Shown here: piece after piece, positions 26,640-35,514 of the stretch
How the letters are laid out: each line of letters opens with the position of its first letter
How positions within the stretch are numbered: the first letter of the stretch is position 1
Assembly (NCBI RefSeq): GCF_000710915.1
Contig: NZ_BAUA01000072.1
Location: 27,478-91,477, forward strand
Direction: 5' to 3'
Origin: Nocardia brasiliensis IFM 10847
Lineage (GTDB): Bacteria; Actinomycetota; Actinomycetes; Mycobacteriales; Mycobacteriaceae
Length of the DNA stretch: 64,000 nucleotides
Notes under the pieces: generated by a model
The model's database searches: none
Told to the model about the DNA's origin: nothing
What the model saw: the letters and a program-made list of their open reading frames with translations, nothing else
Program-made: the position numbers and the translations under genes

Positions 26640-27716
26640 ATGACGAGCACCACTCGATACGAGGCACCAGGCTTCGGCGCATCCGTGATCTCGAGGATGC
26701 TGCACTCGCCCATGACGGCCGGGCTGCGGCGGAATCTCACGGAACTGCGCTACCAGGGCCGACTTTCGGGTCGCCACGTCGCTCTCCCGGTGTCCTACGC
26801 CCGCTCGGACGACAACGTCGTCGTCCGGGTAGCTCGCGCCCACACAAAGTCGTGGTGGCGCAACTTCCGTACACCCCGGCCGCTCTCGGTATGGCTCGAC
26901 GGCCGGTGGCAATACGGTACGGGTCACGTGACACCACCGGGATCGCTGGAACACGAAGAGGTGGCAGCGGTCTACCAGGCGAAGTATCCCCGCATGGTCA
27001 TCCCCGCGACAGATCCCTTCGTCGTGATCGAATTGCAGGCCGCCCACAACCTGCCGAGCACTGGGGCAACCGAACCCGAGCATGGCGGCCTCTGGCGACG
27101 CTGGTGCACCAGCGTCACCCTCGGCGAACTGTTCGGCTTCGCGGCACCCGCGCTGGCGGGAGCACTCGTGCGGGACGCCGCACCTGCCACTGCCGCCCTC
27201 GCGCTGCTCGCCGCCGGTGCGCTCGAAGGCACCGTCCTCGGCTGGTTCCAAGCGCGCGTACTCCACATCGTCATACCCGGATTGCGTCGCGCCGATTGGA
27301 TTCTCGCGACCGCACTGGGCGCACTACTGGCCTGGACCATCGGTGTGATCCCGGTCGTCGCCGGCGAAGGGCTCGGCTCCTGGCCACCCGCTGTAGTCAT
27401 TCCCGCCGCGACCATCGGCGGTGTCGTCATCCTGCTGTCGATCGGCGGGGCTCAATGGCTGGTTCTGCGCCGCCATATACACCATGCAGGCCAATGGATT
27501 CGGGCCAACGCCGCGGCCTGGCTCGTCGCGCTGCTCGTCTTCACCGCCGTCACCACCCCACTGTGGCAGCCCGGGCAATCCACCGCCCTCGTTGCGCTGA
27601 TCGGACTCTTCGGCGGACTACTGATGGCGCTCACCATGGCCGCCGTCAGCGGTGCATTTCTCGTTCGCATTCTCCGATCGAACTCGAAATCGAATGTCGA
27701 ATGGCCTTCACCGTAA
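26640..27716 (+). CDS. Flavin-binding-like (nitroreductase/DUF385-type) domain fused to a membrane domain
   Basis: This 358-residue protein appears to be a fusion. Residues about 10-130 look like the split-barrel of F420/flavin-dependent nitroreductases (RVARAHTKSWWRNFRTP and VWLDGRWQYGTG are reminiscent of the deazaflavin family). From about residue 155 to the end are about seven hydrophobic helices with conserved GWFQARVL and QWLVLRRHIH elements. The membrane half is clearly related to the next gene product. The domain assignment is by pattern only. ATG 26640 was chosen; a GTG at 26616 is possible but weakly placed. Confidence 0.6.
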   Translation: MTSTTRYEAPGFGASVISRMLHSPMTAGLRRNLTELRYQGRLSGRHVALPVSYARSDDNVVVRVARAHTKSWWRNFRTPRPLSVWLDGRWQYGTGHVTPPGSLEHEEVAAVYQAKYPRMVIPATDPFVVIELQAAHNLPSTGATEPEHGGLWRRWCTSVTLGELFGFAAPALAGALVRDAAPATAALALLAAGALEGTVLGWFQARVLHIVIPGLRRADWILATALGALLAWTIGVIPVVAGEGLGSWPPAVVIPAATIGGVVILLSIGGAQWLVLRRHIHHAGQWIRANAAAWLVALLVFTAVTTPLWQPGQSTALVALIGLFGGLLMALTMAAVSGAFLVRILRSNSKSNVEWPSP

Positions 27717-27729
27717 GGGCTTTCGCTCC
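27716..27729 (+). promoter_or_regulatory. Possible single DosR-like box
   Basis: AGGGCTTTCGCTCC matches 9 of 14 positions and overlaps the stop codon of the upstream gene, 41 bp before the next start. There is no partner box at the usual spacing, so support is limited. Confidence 0.3.
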
Positions 27730-27769
27730 TGGGGTGATATCCGCTCCGCCGACACCATAAACCAATGAC

Positions 27770-28858
27770 GTGGAATTGCGAGATCATCGGCAGGCAGCCG
27801 TGATCACCCGGTACGAAGTAGCCCTTGCCGACAGGCTGTTACGGCAGCGCTGGTTCTCCATGGTCACCCTCGGTGGTTTCTTCGGCATTCTGCCCGCGAC
27901 ACTCACCGCTGCCGCAGCCACCCAGAGCAGACCGAGCATCGCCGCAGGTTCGCTGCTCCTTGCGGGCATGGCGCACGGTAGCGCCGTCGGCTGGTCGCAG
28001 GCGCGGATACTGCGGTCGATCCTCATCGGGTTCCAGTCCTCCGCCTGGACGGCCGCGACCGCCGCGGCCGTCGGCATCGGCTGGGCCGTCGGCCTGTCGC
28101 CTATGCTGCGCCCGCAGCCGTCGGCGAACCAATCGACCACGATTCAGATACCTGTCGAAGTCGCAGGCGCGCTGGGAGCCGTTCTCACGGTCGGCGTCGC
28201 GCAGTGGTACCTGCTGCGCCGGTGGACGGATCGAGCTCCGTTGTGGCCCTGGGCAAGTGCCGTTGCCTGGATCGCTGGAGCCGCGGCCTTCGCCGCCTGC
28301 ACTCTACTGCCGTGGCCGCAGACACGCGGTAGCGCAGTCGGTCTGGCCGGTGCAGCGCTGAGCGGGCTGGCGATGGCCGCGGCTACCGCCGCAGTGACCG
28401 GAAGGTTTTTACGCTGTGTGCTCGCCGACCACCACAGGCGATGCTTCGGTGCCGAGACAGATCGCGTACGGTCGAGTTCAGTGTTTCGTGGGCAGATGGA
28501 AAATACCCACGTTCTCCGGCGGGGGCGGTGGCAGGTGGGTGTCGTCGACCTCGGCGACGATGTCGTTGTGGACATCGACAACCCCGTCCACCGTCGCAGT
28601 GAGAGCGGTGATCACATCGAGCATGCTCCGACGCTCGACCCTGCCACGCAGAGTGACAATTCCGTCGACAACCTCGACCGAAACATCCTGAGGTGCAAGG
28701 TACATCGCGTGCAACAACACCTCGGTGCCGATCTCGGCGGCCAACTCCGCATCGTCGCGCAGATAGACCGAGAGCAGATCCTTGCGACTGACCATGCCGA
28801 CGAGTCGGCCGTCGGCGTCGACGACAGGCAGATGCTCGAGCCCGCGCCTGGCCAGTAA
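27770..28858 (+). CDS. Polytopic membrane protein, paralogue of the preceding membrane domain
   Basis: The first 215 residues hold about seven hydrophobic helices that align with the membrane half of the previous protein (VTLGGFFGILPATL, GWSQARILRSILIGF, QWYLLRRWTDRAP). After TGRFLRCVLADH the frame has no stop and continues about 145 residues across the opposite-strand CBS-BON gene, where composition no longer looks like a real protein; the true protein probably ended near 28440 before a mutation, or the tail is genuine but unusual. GTG 27770 is uncertain; GTG 27800 is the alternative. Confidence 0.6.
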   Translation: MELRDHRQAAVITRYEVALADRLLRQRWFSMVTLGGFFGILPATLTAAAATQSRPSIAAGSLLLAGMAHGSAVGWSQARILRSILIGFQSSAWTAATAAAVGIGWAVGLSPMLRPQPSANQSTTIQIPVEVAGALGAVLTVGVAQWYLLRRWTDRAPLWPWASAVAWIAGAAAFAACTLLPWPQTRGSAVGLAGAALSGLAMAAATAAVTGRFLRCVLADHHRRCFGAETDRVRSSSVFRGQMENTHVLRRGRWQVGVVDLGDDVVVDIDNPVHRRSESGDHIEHAPTLDPATQSDNSVDNLDRNILRCKVHRVQQHLGADLGGQLRIVAQIDREQILATDHADESAVGVDDRQMLEPAPGQ

Positions 28859-29191
28859 GGCCGACACTGCGGTGAGCGTGAGCTCCGGCTGCACCGTGAC
28901 CGCCGGTGCGGTCATCAAGTCGGCAGCAGTAAGCGCCGGGCTGCGGCGTGCGAATGCGTTGCGCCGTAACAGAAATTGAACCACTCCCCGGAGTGCGCCG
29001 CCGGCCTTCGCCGGTCTGGCGAGTAAGTCGGCTTCGCTGACCACACCGAGTACTCGGCCGCGCGGGCCGAGCACCGGTACCGCACTGATGTCCTGTTCCG
29101 CCAGTATGCGCACGATCTGCTGGAACGATGTGGACGCCCGGACCGACACCACATCGCGCGTCATGACATCGCCTACCTTCTTGTGCTTCAT
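28478..29191 (-). CDS. CBS-domain protein with C-terminal BON domain
   Basis: This 237-residue protein carries two CBS motifs (VGDVMTRDVVSV to about residue 60, and ADLMTAPAVTVQ to about residue 145), which bind adenine nucleotides, and a BON domain (about 155-220, VEVVDGIVTLRGRVERR) that associates with membranes or phospholipids. The ending PPPPPENVGIFHLPTKH is unstructured. CBS-BON proteins are common in DosR-like regulons as energy sensors. Its 3' end overlaps the unusual tail of the opposite-strand ORF that runs to 28858. A purine-rich gggagcagag precedes the ATG. Confidence 0.88.
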   Translation of the reverse strand: MKHKKVGDVMTRDVVSVRASTSFQQIVRILAEQDISAVPVLGPRGRVLGVVSEADLLARPAKAGGALRGVVQFLLRRNAFARRSPALTAADLMTAPAVTVQPELTLTAVSALLARRGLEHLPVVDADGRLVGMVSRKDLLSVYLRDDAELAAEIGTEVLLHAMYLAPQDVSVEVVDGIVTLRGRVERRSMLDVITALTATVDGVVDVHNDIVAEVDDTHLPPPPPENVGIFHLPTKH

Positions 29192-29428
29192 CTCTGCTCC
29201 CGCGCCCCAACGGCTTTCACTGACCTAGTGTCGTGAGTGTGCGCCGGACACAACGGTTTTCGACAGGGCCGAACGCGAGCAGGCCACAGGTCATTGGTAG
29301 GCGAGGAAAATGGCACTCGACTCTGCCGTATATGCACGCCGTAACGGACAATGGCGAACGGCGCATCACCTGAGGACGGCAGGTCGCCTCGGTCCGAGGA
29401 GCGAGACGACCTGGTGTCTATGTCGAGG

Positions 29429-29833
29429 TCAACGCACCACGCAAGCGCTGCCGAGATTGATGCCGATTCCGACATTCACCCAAATTCCGCGGTCGCTGTC
29501 CGGAGACCATACGTCGATCCGATGCCAGCCGGGTGCATGGGGCGTCCAACTGGTGGTAGCCCGGCCGGAACTGCCGAGATTGATCGAGATGGGAGCGAAC
29601 GAGGCGGAGACGTTGTCGTCGAACCATACGTTCGTCCACCTGCTCCCTTCCACGGTGACCGTGTAGGTGCAGCTGGTGCCGTACTGAGTTCCGCCCAGAC
29701 CGACACTCATACCGGGCGAGACGGTGGCCTGCCAGATATCTGCGGAGGCGGATGGCGCGGCCACCGTGACGGTCGCTACCGAGATGCCCAACGCTCCCAC
29801 AAACGAAAGTAACGACCTCCGCCAGCCAAACAT
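29429..29833 (-). CDS. Small secreted protein
   Basis: This 134-residue protein has a signal peptide (MFGWRRSLLSFVGALG then ATVTVAAPSASA, cleavage probably after ASADI or SASA). The mature 100 residues look like an all-beta, perhaps immunoglobulin-like, domain rich in Trp/Ser/Thr, with two cysteines (SCTY and SACVVR) that could form one disulphide. No family is recognised. ATG 29833 has ggag nine bases upstream; a TTG three codons earlier lacks room for one. Putative tandem DosR boxes lie about 110-150 bp upstream. Confidence 0.7.
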   Translation of the reverse strand: MFGWRRSLLSFVGALGISVATVTVAAPSASADIWQATVSPGMSVGLGGTQYGTSCTYTVTVEGSRWTNVWFDDNVSASFAPISINLGSSGRATTSWTPHAPGWHRIDVWSPDSDRGIWVNVGIGINLGSACVVR

Positions 29834-29862
29834 TTCGATCAACTCCTGCGAATGTGTGCGAA

Positions 29863-29876
29863 TTGTTGCGCAACAA
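29863..29876. promoter_or_regulatory. Perfect 14-bp palindrome upstream of secreted protein
   Basis: TTGTTGC-GCAACAA is a perfect palindrome 30 bp before the start of the minus-strand secreted protein gene. It would suit a dimeric regulator. The GTTGC/GCAAC half-site recalls the inverted repeat at 22-38. Confidence 0.4.
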
Positions 29877-29943
29877 CATCATTGGCGTGCATACACCAGT
29901 GTCCGCAGTCTGCTACTACATTTCGGCCGGTATTCGCACCTCG

Positions 29944-29979
29944 ATGACCTTCGACCTCCCATCCAGGTCCCAAAGTCAT
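29944..29979. promoter_or_regulatory. Putative tandem DosR boxes
   Basis: ATGACCTTCGACCT (29944) and GGTCCCAAAGTCAT (29966) match 8 and 9 of 14 positions and start exactly 22 bp apart. They lie in the 332-bp gap between the divergent secreted-protein (29833) and VOC (30166) genes, which otherwise shows only the palindrome at 29863. Confidence 0.45.
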
Positions 29980-30165
29980 GCGGTGCACACGGTACGGAGG
30001 TCGATCGACAGCTGATGCACCCATGCCGGGTCCAACGACCCCGATACCGAGGGCTACCGGACCTTCCTGTCTCTACGTCTCAGGACGAGAGTGGTACCAC
30101 GCGCCCGAATCGTCGGCAGCGGAACGACTTACATACGTCGACACCATCTCGTGAAAGGTATGACC

Positions 30166-30513
30166 ATGAACTGTCCTGTTGTGCATTGGGAGATCGGCGG
30201 ACCGGACGCAGCGGCGTTGCGCGAGTTCTACGCGAAGACCTTCGGCTGGACTATGTCCTCCGCGGGGCCGGATTACACGATCGTCGAAGCCGCCGAAGGC
30301 GGCCTCGGGGGCGGCATCATGCAGAATCAGCCGAACATGCCGCCGTATGTGACCGTGTACATCCGAGTGGCCGATCTGGACGCCAAACTGACTGAAATCG
30401 AAAAACTCGGGGGATCGGCACTGGTGCGGCCCACTGCAATCGACGACACCATGTCCTTCGCGTTGTTCACCGATCCCGGTGGCGCGGTTGTCGGTCTACT
30501 TCAGCAGAGCTGA
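30166..30513 (+). CDS. VOC-family (glyoxalase-like) protein
   Basis: This 115-residue single vicinal-oxygen-chelate module opens VVHWEIGGPDAAALREFYAKTFGW, split by a glycine-rich loop (EGGLGGGIMQ), and ends LFTDPGGAVVGLLQ. The conserved H, E and terminal region suggest a metal-binding or ligand-binding fold; the activity is not deducible. ATG 30166 was chosen because aaagg is seven bases upstream; another ATG two codons earlier is too close. Confidence 0.82.
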   Translation: MNCPVVHWEIGGPDAAALREFYAKTFGWTMSSAGPDYTIVEAAEGGLGGGIMQNQPNMPPYVTVYIRVADLDAKLTEIEKLGGSALVRPTAIDDTMSFALFTDPGGAVVGLLQQS

Positions 30514-30554
30514 ATCGCCGGAAATGCGGGGTTCGCCCGAGCGCTGGCGAGTGG

Positions 30555-31046
30555 TCAGGCCTGCGGCACTTTGATGACTTCACCAGGGTTGATCACGTTG
30601 GGATCAGTGATCACCGTCGGATTCGCGGCGACCAGACGATGGTAGAGGTTGCCGGATCGGTAGTAGTGCGATGCGATGCTCCACAGTGTTTCGCCCGCGA
30701 CGATGGTGTGCTCGAGGTACACGCTGTATCCAGGAACGATTTTCGGTCCGAGCAGCACAGGAACAACGATCTTTCCGAGCTCGGCACCATCTTTGGGTGA
30801 CACGTGGAACACTTCGACGAAGAGGCGTTCGAGCATGAAACCCGCGCCCGAAACGTCTGCGACGGTCTGGAATTGGCCGTGGCCACCGGTTCCGTCGCCG
30901 GCCATGAGGCAGCCGCTCACTTCGTCGTGCCCCTCGGTGATCCGATAGTTGAATTGTGCTTCGCAGGCCCCGCCCGCGGTGCCTGCGATCTGGATCTGCG
31001 TGCCGACCAGGTCATAAGGTCGGGGTTGCTGTACGGCGATGGACAT
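30555..31046 (-). CDS. Gmad2-like immunoglobulin domain with C-terminal LysM
   Basis: This 163-residue protein has no obvious signal peptide. The first 105 residues resemble the Gmad2 Ig-like domain (QPRPYDLVGTQIQIAGTAGG, FVEVFHVSPKDG), and the last 50 are a LysM peptidoglycan-binding module (HTIVAGETLWSIASHYY to VINPGEVIKVP). ATG 31046 has ggag five bases upstream. It lies 145 bp downstream of the formate dehydrogenase genes on the same strand. It may bind cell-wall peptidoglycan, though how it would be exported is unclear. A second Gmad2-like protein is at 51829. Confidence 0.72.
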   Translation of the reverse strand: MSIAVQQPRPYDLVGTQIQIAGTAGGACEAQFNYRITEGHDEVSGCLMAGDGTGGHGQFQTVADVSGAGFMLERLFVEVFHVSPKDGAELGKIVVPVLLGPKIVPGYSVYLEHTIVAGETLWSIASHYYRSGNLYHRLVAANPTVITDPNVINPGEVIKVPQA

Positions 31047-31191
31047 TCGGTCTCCAATCGAACCAGATATCTCGTTCACCGCGAGCCGAACGGGCAACGG
31101 CTCAGCGAGCGGTGAGCGTCGAATCCATTGTGTCCCTACTTGTTTCCAGATTAGACCGGCGACACCACGAGCGTGGCAGATGCTGCTGAGC

Positions 31192-33882
31192 TCATGGTTC
31201 GGAAACGCGGTGCAGAGCTACCGCCGTGACCTTGTACTCCGGACACCCGGTGATCTCGTCGGTCCACGCAGAGGTGAGGTCGTTCACCGGCGCCTGCGGA
31301 AAATGGAACGCGGTGAACACCTGGCCGGGCACGACCTCGTCGGTCAGACGGGCGGCGAGCACCACCGCACCGCGCCGACTGCGCACCTCGATCCGATCAC
31401 CGTCCCCGACACCGAGCGCCGCGGCGTCACTCGGAGCGAGATCGAGGGTTTCCGTACTGAGCAGTTCGGCATTCGGGGTGCGCCGGGTCATTGACCCGGT
31501 GTTGTAGTGCATCAGCCTGCGGCCGGTGACGAGTACGAAGGGATAAGTGGTGTCCGGTTGTTCGCCCGGCGGGAGATAGGGGCGTGCGGCCAGCCGTGCC
31601 AGTCCGTCAGCGGTGGCGAATCGATGCAGATACAACGTCCCCGAGCCCGGGTCTGCCGGAGTCCGGCATGGCCATTGCACCGATCCAGTGGAATCGAGGC
31701 GCCGATGCGAGACACCGGCGAACAACGGTGCGAGACGCGCGCATTCGTTCAGGGCGTCAGCCGGCGTCGGGCAGCCGAGATCAGCGTCCATCGCTGCGGC
31801 CAACGCGTGCAGGATATCGAAATCGCTGCGGGCGTCCCCAGGCGGAGCAACCGTGGCGCGCACTCGCTGGAACCGGCGCTCGAAATTGACGAAGGTGCCA
31901 CCCTTCTCCAAGAAGGAGGTCGCGGGCAGCACCACATCCGCAAATTCCGCGGTTCGTGAACCGAAGATGTCTTGGCAGACGACGAACTCGCAGGCGCGCA
32001 ATGCGTCCCGCACCGCGCCCGAATCCGGATCGGAGGTCATGACGTCCTCGCCGATCACATAGAGAGCGCGCAACTCGCCGGCACGAGCGGCCTGGAACAT
32101 CGCCGGGGTGCGCAGTCCGGCCCGTTCCGGCACCGCGGCGCCCCAAACATCCGAGAACTGTTGTCGCACAGCTGGGTCCGCAACCGGCTGGTAGCCCGGT
32201 AGCACATCCGGTAACGCGCCCATGTCCGACGCGCCCTGCACGTTGTTCTGGCCCCGCAGCGGCAAGATACCGCAGCAACCGGGCGTACCGACGCTGCCGC
32301 GCAGCAATGCCAGGTTGGTCAAGGCACGCACCCCGTCTGTGCCGTGCGCGTGTTCGGTGACCCCGAGCCCATACAGGATGGCCGGTCGGTGCGCCTGGCC
32401 GAACAGCGTGGCCGCCTTCGCCACCGATTCCGCGGGCACACCGGCTATGGCGGCGACACGATCGGGCGGGTAGTCGCACAGTAGCTCGATGAGTTCGGCG
32501 AGTCCCGTGGTACGGGAGTCGAGGAACGATCGGTCGAGATATCCGCCGTCGAGTAGTTGCCGAGCCAGGCCGTTGAACAGCGCGACATTCGACCCTGGTA
32601 CACCGCGCAGGTGCACCTCGGCGAGCTCGGCGAGTGGAGTAATCCGCGGATCGACCACGATAAGCGACGCGCCCGCCGAGACCCGCTGCAGGATACGGGA
32701 CCCGACAACCGGGTGCGCCTCGGTGGGGTTGGCCCCCGCGACCAGGATGCAGTCGGCGCGGTCCAGGTCGTCGAGCGAGTTGGTACCGCCCGCGTAACCG
32801 AGAGAAGCAGACAGGCCCGCCGCCGTCGGCGCATGACACAGGCGCGAACAATTGTCGATATTGTTGGTGCCCAATACAGTTCGAGCGAACTTCTGCGCGA
32901 GATAGTTTTCCTCGTTGGTCGCGCGGGCCGAACAGATCATGCCGATCGCCGCCGGACCATGGGTATCCCGGATACCGGCCAGCGCGGTCGCCGTGACTGC
33001 GAGTGCCTCCGCCCAGGAAGCGGGCCGCAGCGCCGAGTCACGGCCTGCGGCACGGACCAAAGGACGGGTAAGCCGGTCCCGCGACGTACCGAAGCCGTGC
33101 GCGAATCGTCCTTTTACGCAGGCGTGTCCGCGATTGACCGGCGCATCATGGGTCGGCGTGACCGAGACGATCCCACCGGAATCGGTCCGCACGTCCAACG
33201 AGCAGCCCACGCCGCAGTAGCCACATGTGGTCTGCGTAATATCGATGAAAGTACGTCCCTCAGCGGCTTTTTCGCGCAGCGCGCCGGTCGGGCAGCTGTC
33301 GACGCAACTGCCGCACGACACGCATGGCGACTCGATCCACGGCCCACCGTCGCCCGGGGCGACCGAAGTCCCGAAACCGCGACCGGACAGCTCCAACGCG
33401 AACGTGCCCTGCACTTCGGCACACATGGCGACACACCGCCCGCAGGCGATGCACAGGTCTCGGTCGAAGGTGAAGTACGGATTCGAGTCGTCACGGCCGC
33501 GACCGTGACGACGTGCACCTTCGAAGGCCGAACCGGTGACGCCGAGCCGCTCGCACAGGCGCACCAACTCGCTCTGCTGCGCGGGCACAGCCAAAGCTCG
33601 GGGAGGCAGTTCGGATACGATCAGCTCGAGCGCACCGAGAGCCGACGCACCGGCCTCGGCGTCGTAAGGATCGATTCGCACGCCGTCCCGCAGCGGTGCC
33701 GTACAGGCCGCCACCACCGCGTCACCGGCCCGGACCAAGCAGACCCGACAGGACCCGCGTGCGGTCAGCCGGTCATCGTGGCACAGCGTCGGCAGATCGA
33801 CTCCGGCGGCACGCACCGCATCCAGCACTGTCGCCGATGCGGCGAGTTCGACCGGTTCGCCCGCCACGTAGACGCGAATCAT
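31192..33882 (-). CDS. Formate dehydrogenase, molybdopterin catalytic subunit
   Basis: This 896-residue alpha subunit of a NAD-linked formate dehydrogenase has an N-terminal [2Fe-2S] domain (CHDDRLTARGSCRVC), then a ferredoxin domain with two clusters (CIACGRCVAMC, CVSCGSCVDSC), a [4Fe-4S] motif (CGYCGVGC) and a bis-MGD domain. The catalytic position is cysteine, not selenocysteine, in NCSRLCHAPT. The C-terminal molybdopterin-dinucleotide domain is complete. ATG 33882 overlaps the stop of the beta subunit by 4 bp. It oxidises formate to CO2, or may run in reverse. It follows GT4/GH130 genes on the same strand. Confidence 0.92.
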   Translation of the reverse strand: MIRVYVAGEPVELAASATVLDAVRAAGVDLPTLCHDDRLTARGSCRVCLVRAGDAVVAACTAPLRDGVRIDPYDAEAGASALGALELIVSELPPRALAVPAQQSELVRLCERLGVTGSAFEGARRHGRGRDDSNPYFTFDRDLCIACGRCVAMCAEVQGTFALELSGRGFGTSVAPGDGGPWIESPCVSCGSCVDSCPTGALREKAAEGRTFIDITQTTCGYCGVGCSLDVRTDSGGIVSVTPTHDAPVNRGHACVKGRFAHGFGTSRDRLTRPLVRAAGRDSALRPASWAEALAVTATALAGIRDTHGPAAIGMICSARATNEENYLAQKFARTVLGTNNIDNCSRLCHAPTAAGLSASLGYAGGTNSLDDLDRADCILVAGANPTEAHPVVGSRILQRVSAGASLIVVDPRITPLAELAEVHLRGVPGSNVALFNGLARQLLDGGYLDRSFLDSRTTGLAELIELLCDYPPDRVAAIAGVPAESVAKAATLFGQAHRPAILYGLGVTEHAHGTDGVRALTNLALLRGSVGTPGCCGILPLRGQNNVQGASDMGALPDVLPGYQPVADPAVRQQFSDVWGAAVPERAGLRTPAMFQAARAGELRALYVIGEDVMTSDPDSGAVRDALRACEFVVCQDIFGSRTAEFADVVLPATSFLEKGGTFVNFERRFQRVRATVAPPGDARSDFDILHALAAAMDADLGCPTPADALNECARLAPLFAGVSHRRLDSTGSVQWPCRTPADPGSGTLYLHRFATADGLARLAARPYLPPGEQPDTTYPFVLVTGRRLMHYNTGSMTRRTPNAELLSTETLDLAPSDAAALGVGDGDRIEVRSRRGAVVLAARLTDEVVPGQVFTAFHFPQAPVNDLTSAWTDEITGCPEYKVTAVALHRVSEP

Positions 33883-35492
33883 GGCCTCGCCTCTCCCAGT
33901 TCGTCGGAGTAGACCCGCACGAGACTGTGCACGGCAGCGGCCACGCCGGTACCGAATGCGCACAAGCTGCCGGTGCGCATGATGTCGAGCAGCCGCGGCA
34001 GTTCCGGGCCGATCGGTGCAGCACGCATGCTCATCTCCAGACCACGTCTGGTGCCGACCCGGCAAGGAGCACAGGCACCACAGCTCTCCGCGGCGGCGAA
34101 TTGCCACAGTTGGCGCAGCAGGGCCCCGCCGCTGACCCTGTCGTCGATCGCGACTATGCCGCCATGTCCGAGGCTGATCCCGCGAGCAGCCAGGTCGGTG
34201 TCGGCGAGCCCGATGTCCAGGTCTCCGGACCCGAGGAAACCACCGAGCGGGCCACCGACCTGGACTGCGCGCAGTAGGCGCCCGGCCCGGGCTCCGCCGC
34301 CGAGTCGCTCGACGATCTCGCGCAAAGGTGTACCGAACTCCACTTCATACACCCCCGGCTCGGCGAAACCCGCGCTCAGGCTGACGAGTTTGGTGCCGGT
34401 CTCGCTGCTGCGCCCCAGCCGGGCGTAGGCAGCGCCACCATGGCGCACGATCCACGGGATGGCGGCGAGCGTCTCGACATTGTGCACAACCGTGGGACGT
34501 CCGGCGAATCCACAGTCGGTGGGGTACGGCGGACGGGCCTGGACCGAGCCGCGCAAGCCTGTCAGTGCCCGCAGCAAGCCGGTCTCCTCGCCAGCAGTGT
34601 AGGAACCTGCTCCCTCCGACACCGCGACGTCGAACGCTAAGCCGCTGCCGTGCACGTTGCTTCCAAGATGACCTGCGGCTCTTGCCTGTTCGACAGCACG
34701 TCGCATGGCGGCGAGCGCTGCTGGATACTCCGAGCGCACCAGAACAGTGCCCTGATCGGCTCCGACCGCATATCCACACAGCGCGAGACCTTCCAGCACC
34801 CGATGCGGATCGCATTCCAGCAGCAGCCGATCACAGAAGGACCCCGGGTCTCCCTCATCACCGTTGGCGATCACCTGGCGCGGTCTCGGACGGCATTGCG
34901 CCGCACGCCATTTCTCGGCGGCGGGAAATTCCGCGCCGCCCCGGCCGCGCAGACCTGAACCCGCGACCTCGCCCATGACGCGATCGCGCAATCCACTGGC
35001 CAGCATTTCCGGCCAGACCTGCCAGGCAGACTCGTCACCACACAACCCGGCGAGCACGACACTTCTCGGTGCGGCGCAGGCGTAGGGGATCGGCGGGCCC
35101 GGCTGCTGGTCCGGACCAGTACGCGGCAGGCCGTTGTCGAGCAGAGCCGGGGCCGCGAAACAGAATCCGAGACAATGGACCGATTGCACCGAAGTATCCG
35201 CATCCGTATCAGCTCGCGGGTCCACACCTGCGCACGCGACGAAGCAGGCGGTCCCTCGGCATATTCGCACATGCCTCGACTTACGCTGTGCGAGGGCGAA
35301 ATCCGCGTAGAACGAGGACGAACCGGCGACCGCGGCGATGGGCAGGTGCGTTCGGGCCGCAACAGCCCGGATATCCTCGCGACCGATCACGCCATGATCG
35401 TCTAGCGCGGCCCGCAACCGATCGACGGCGCTCGCAGCGCCGGCGAACCGATTCGCACGCCCTGCGATGCGATCCCGGGGTCGACCATCCAT
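33879..35492 (-). CDS. Formate dehydrogenase NADH-binding subunit (NuoE-NuoF fusion)
   Basis: This 537-residue protein fuses a NuoE-like thioredoxin-fold domain (CRGTACFVAC and HCLGFCF, [2Fe-2S]) with a NuoF-like FMN/NAD domain (GRGGAEFPAAEKW, GAGSYTAGEETGLL) and the [4Fe-4S] motif ESCGACAPCR...CAFG at the end. It moves electrons from the catalytic subunit to NAD+. The ATG at 35492 was chosen for gagg six bases upstream; the ORF is open further. It starts 22 bp after the GH130 stop, consistent with one operon reading from the glycosyl genes into formate dehydrogenase. Confidence 0.92.
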   Translation of the reverse strand: MDGRPRDRIAGRANRFAGAASAVDRLRAALDDHGVIGREDIRAVAARTHLPIAAVAGSSSFYADFALAQRKSRHVRICRGTACFVACAGVDPRADTDADTSVQSVHCLGFCFAAPALLDNGLPRTGPDQQPGPPIPYACAAPRSVVLAGLCGDESAWQVWPEMLASGLRDRVMGEVAGSGLRGRGGAEFPAAEKWRAAQCRPRPRQVIANGDEGDPGSFCDRLLLECDPHRVLEGLALCGYAVGADQGTVLVRSEYPAALAAMRRAVEQARAAGHLGSNVHGSGLAFDVAVSEGAGSYTAGEETGLLRALTGLRGSVQARPPYPTDCGFAGRPTVVHNVETLAAIPWIVRHGGAAYARLGRSSETGTKLVSLSAGFAEPGVYEVEFGTPLREIVERLGGGARAGRLLRAVQVGGPLGGFLGSGDLDIGLADTDLAARGISLGHGGIVAIDDRVSGGALLRQLWQFAAAESCGACAPCRVGTRRGLEMSMRAAPIGPELPRLLDIMRTGSLCAFGTGVAAAVHSLVRVYSDELGEARP

Positions 35493-35514
35493 CGCTGCCT
35501 CACTTCCCGTCGCG

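Noticed and set aside
33883..34107. N-terminal extension of formate dehydrogenase alpha
   Set aside because: It overlaps the beta-subunit gene out of frame and gives an Arg-rich leader; the [2Fe-2S] domain begins at the internal ATG.
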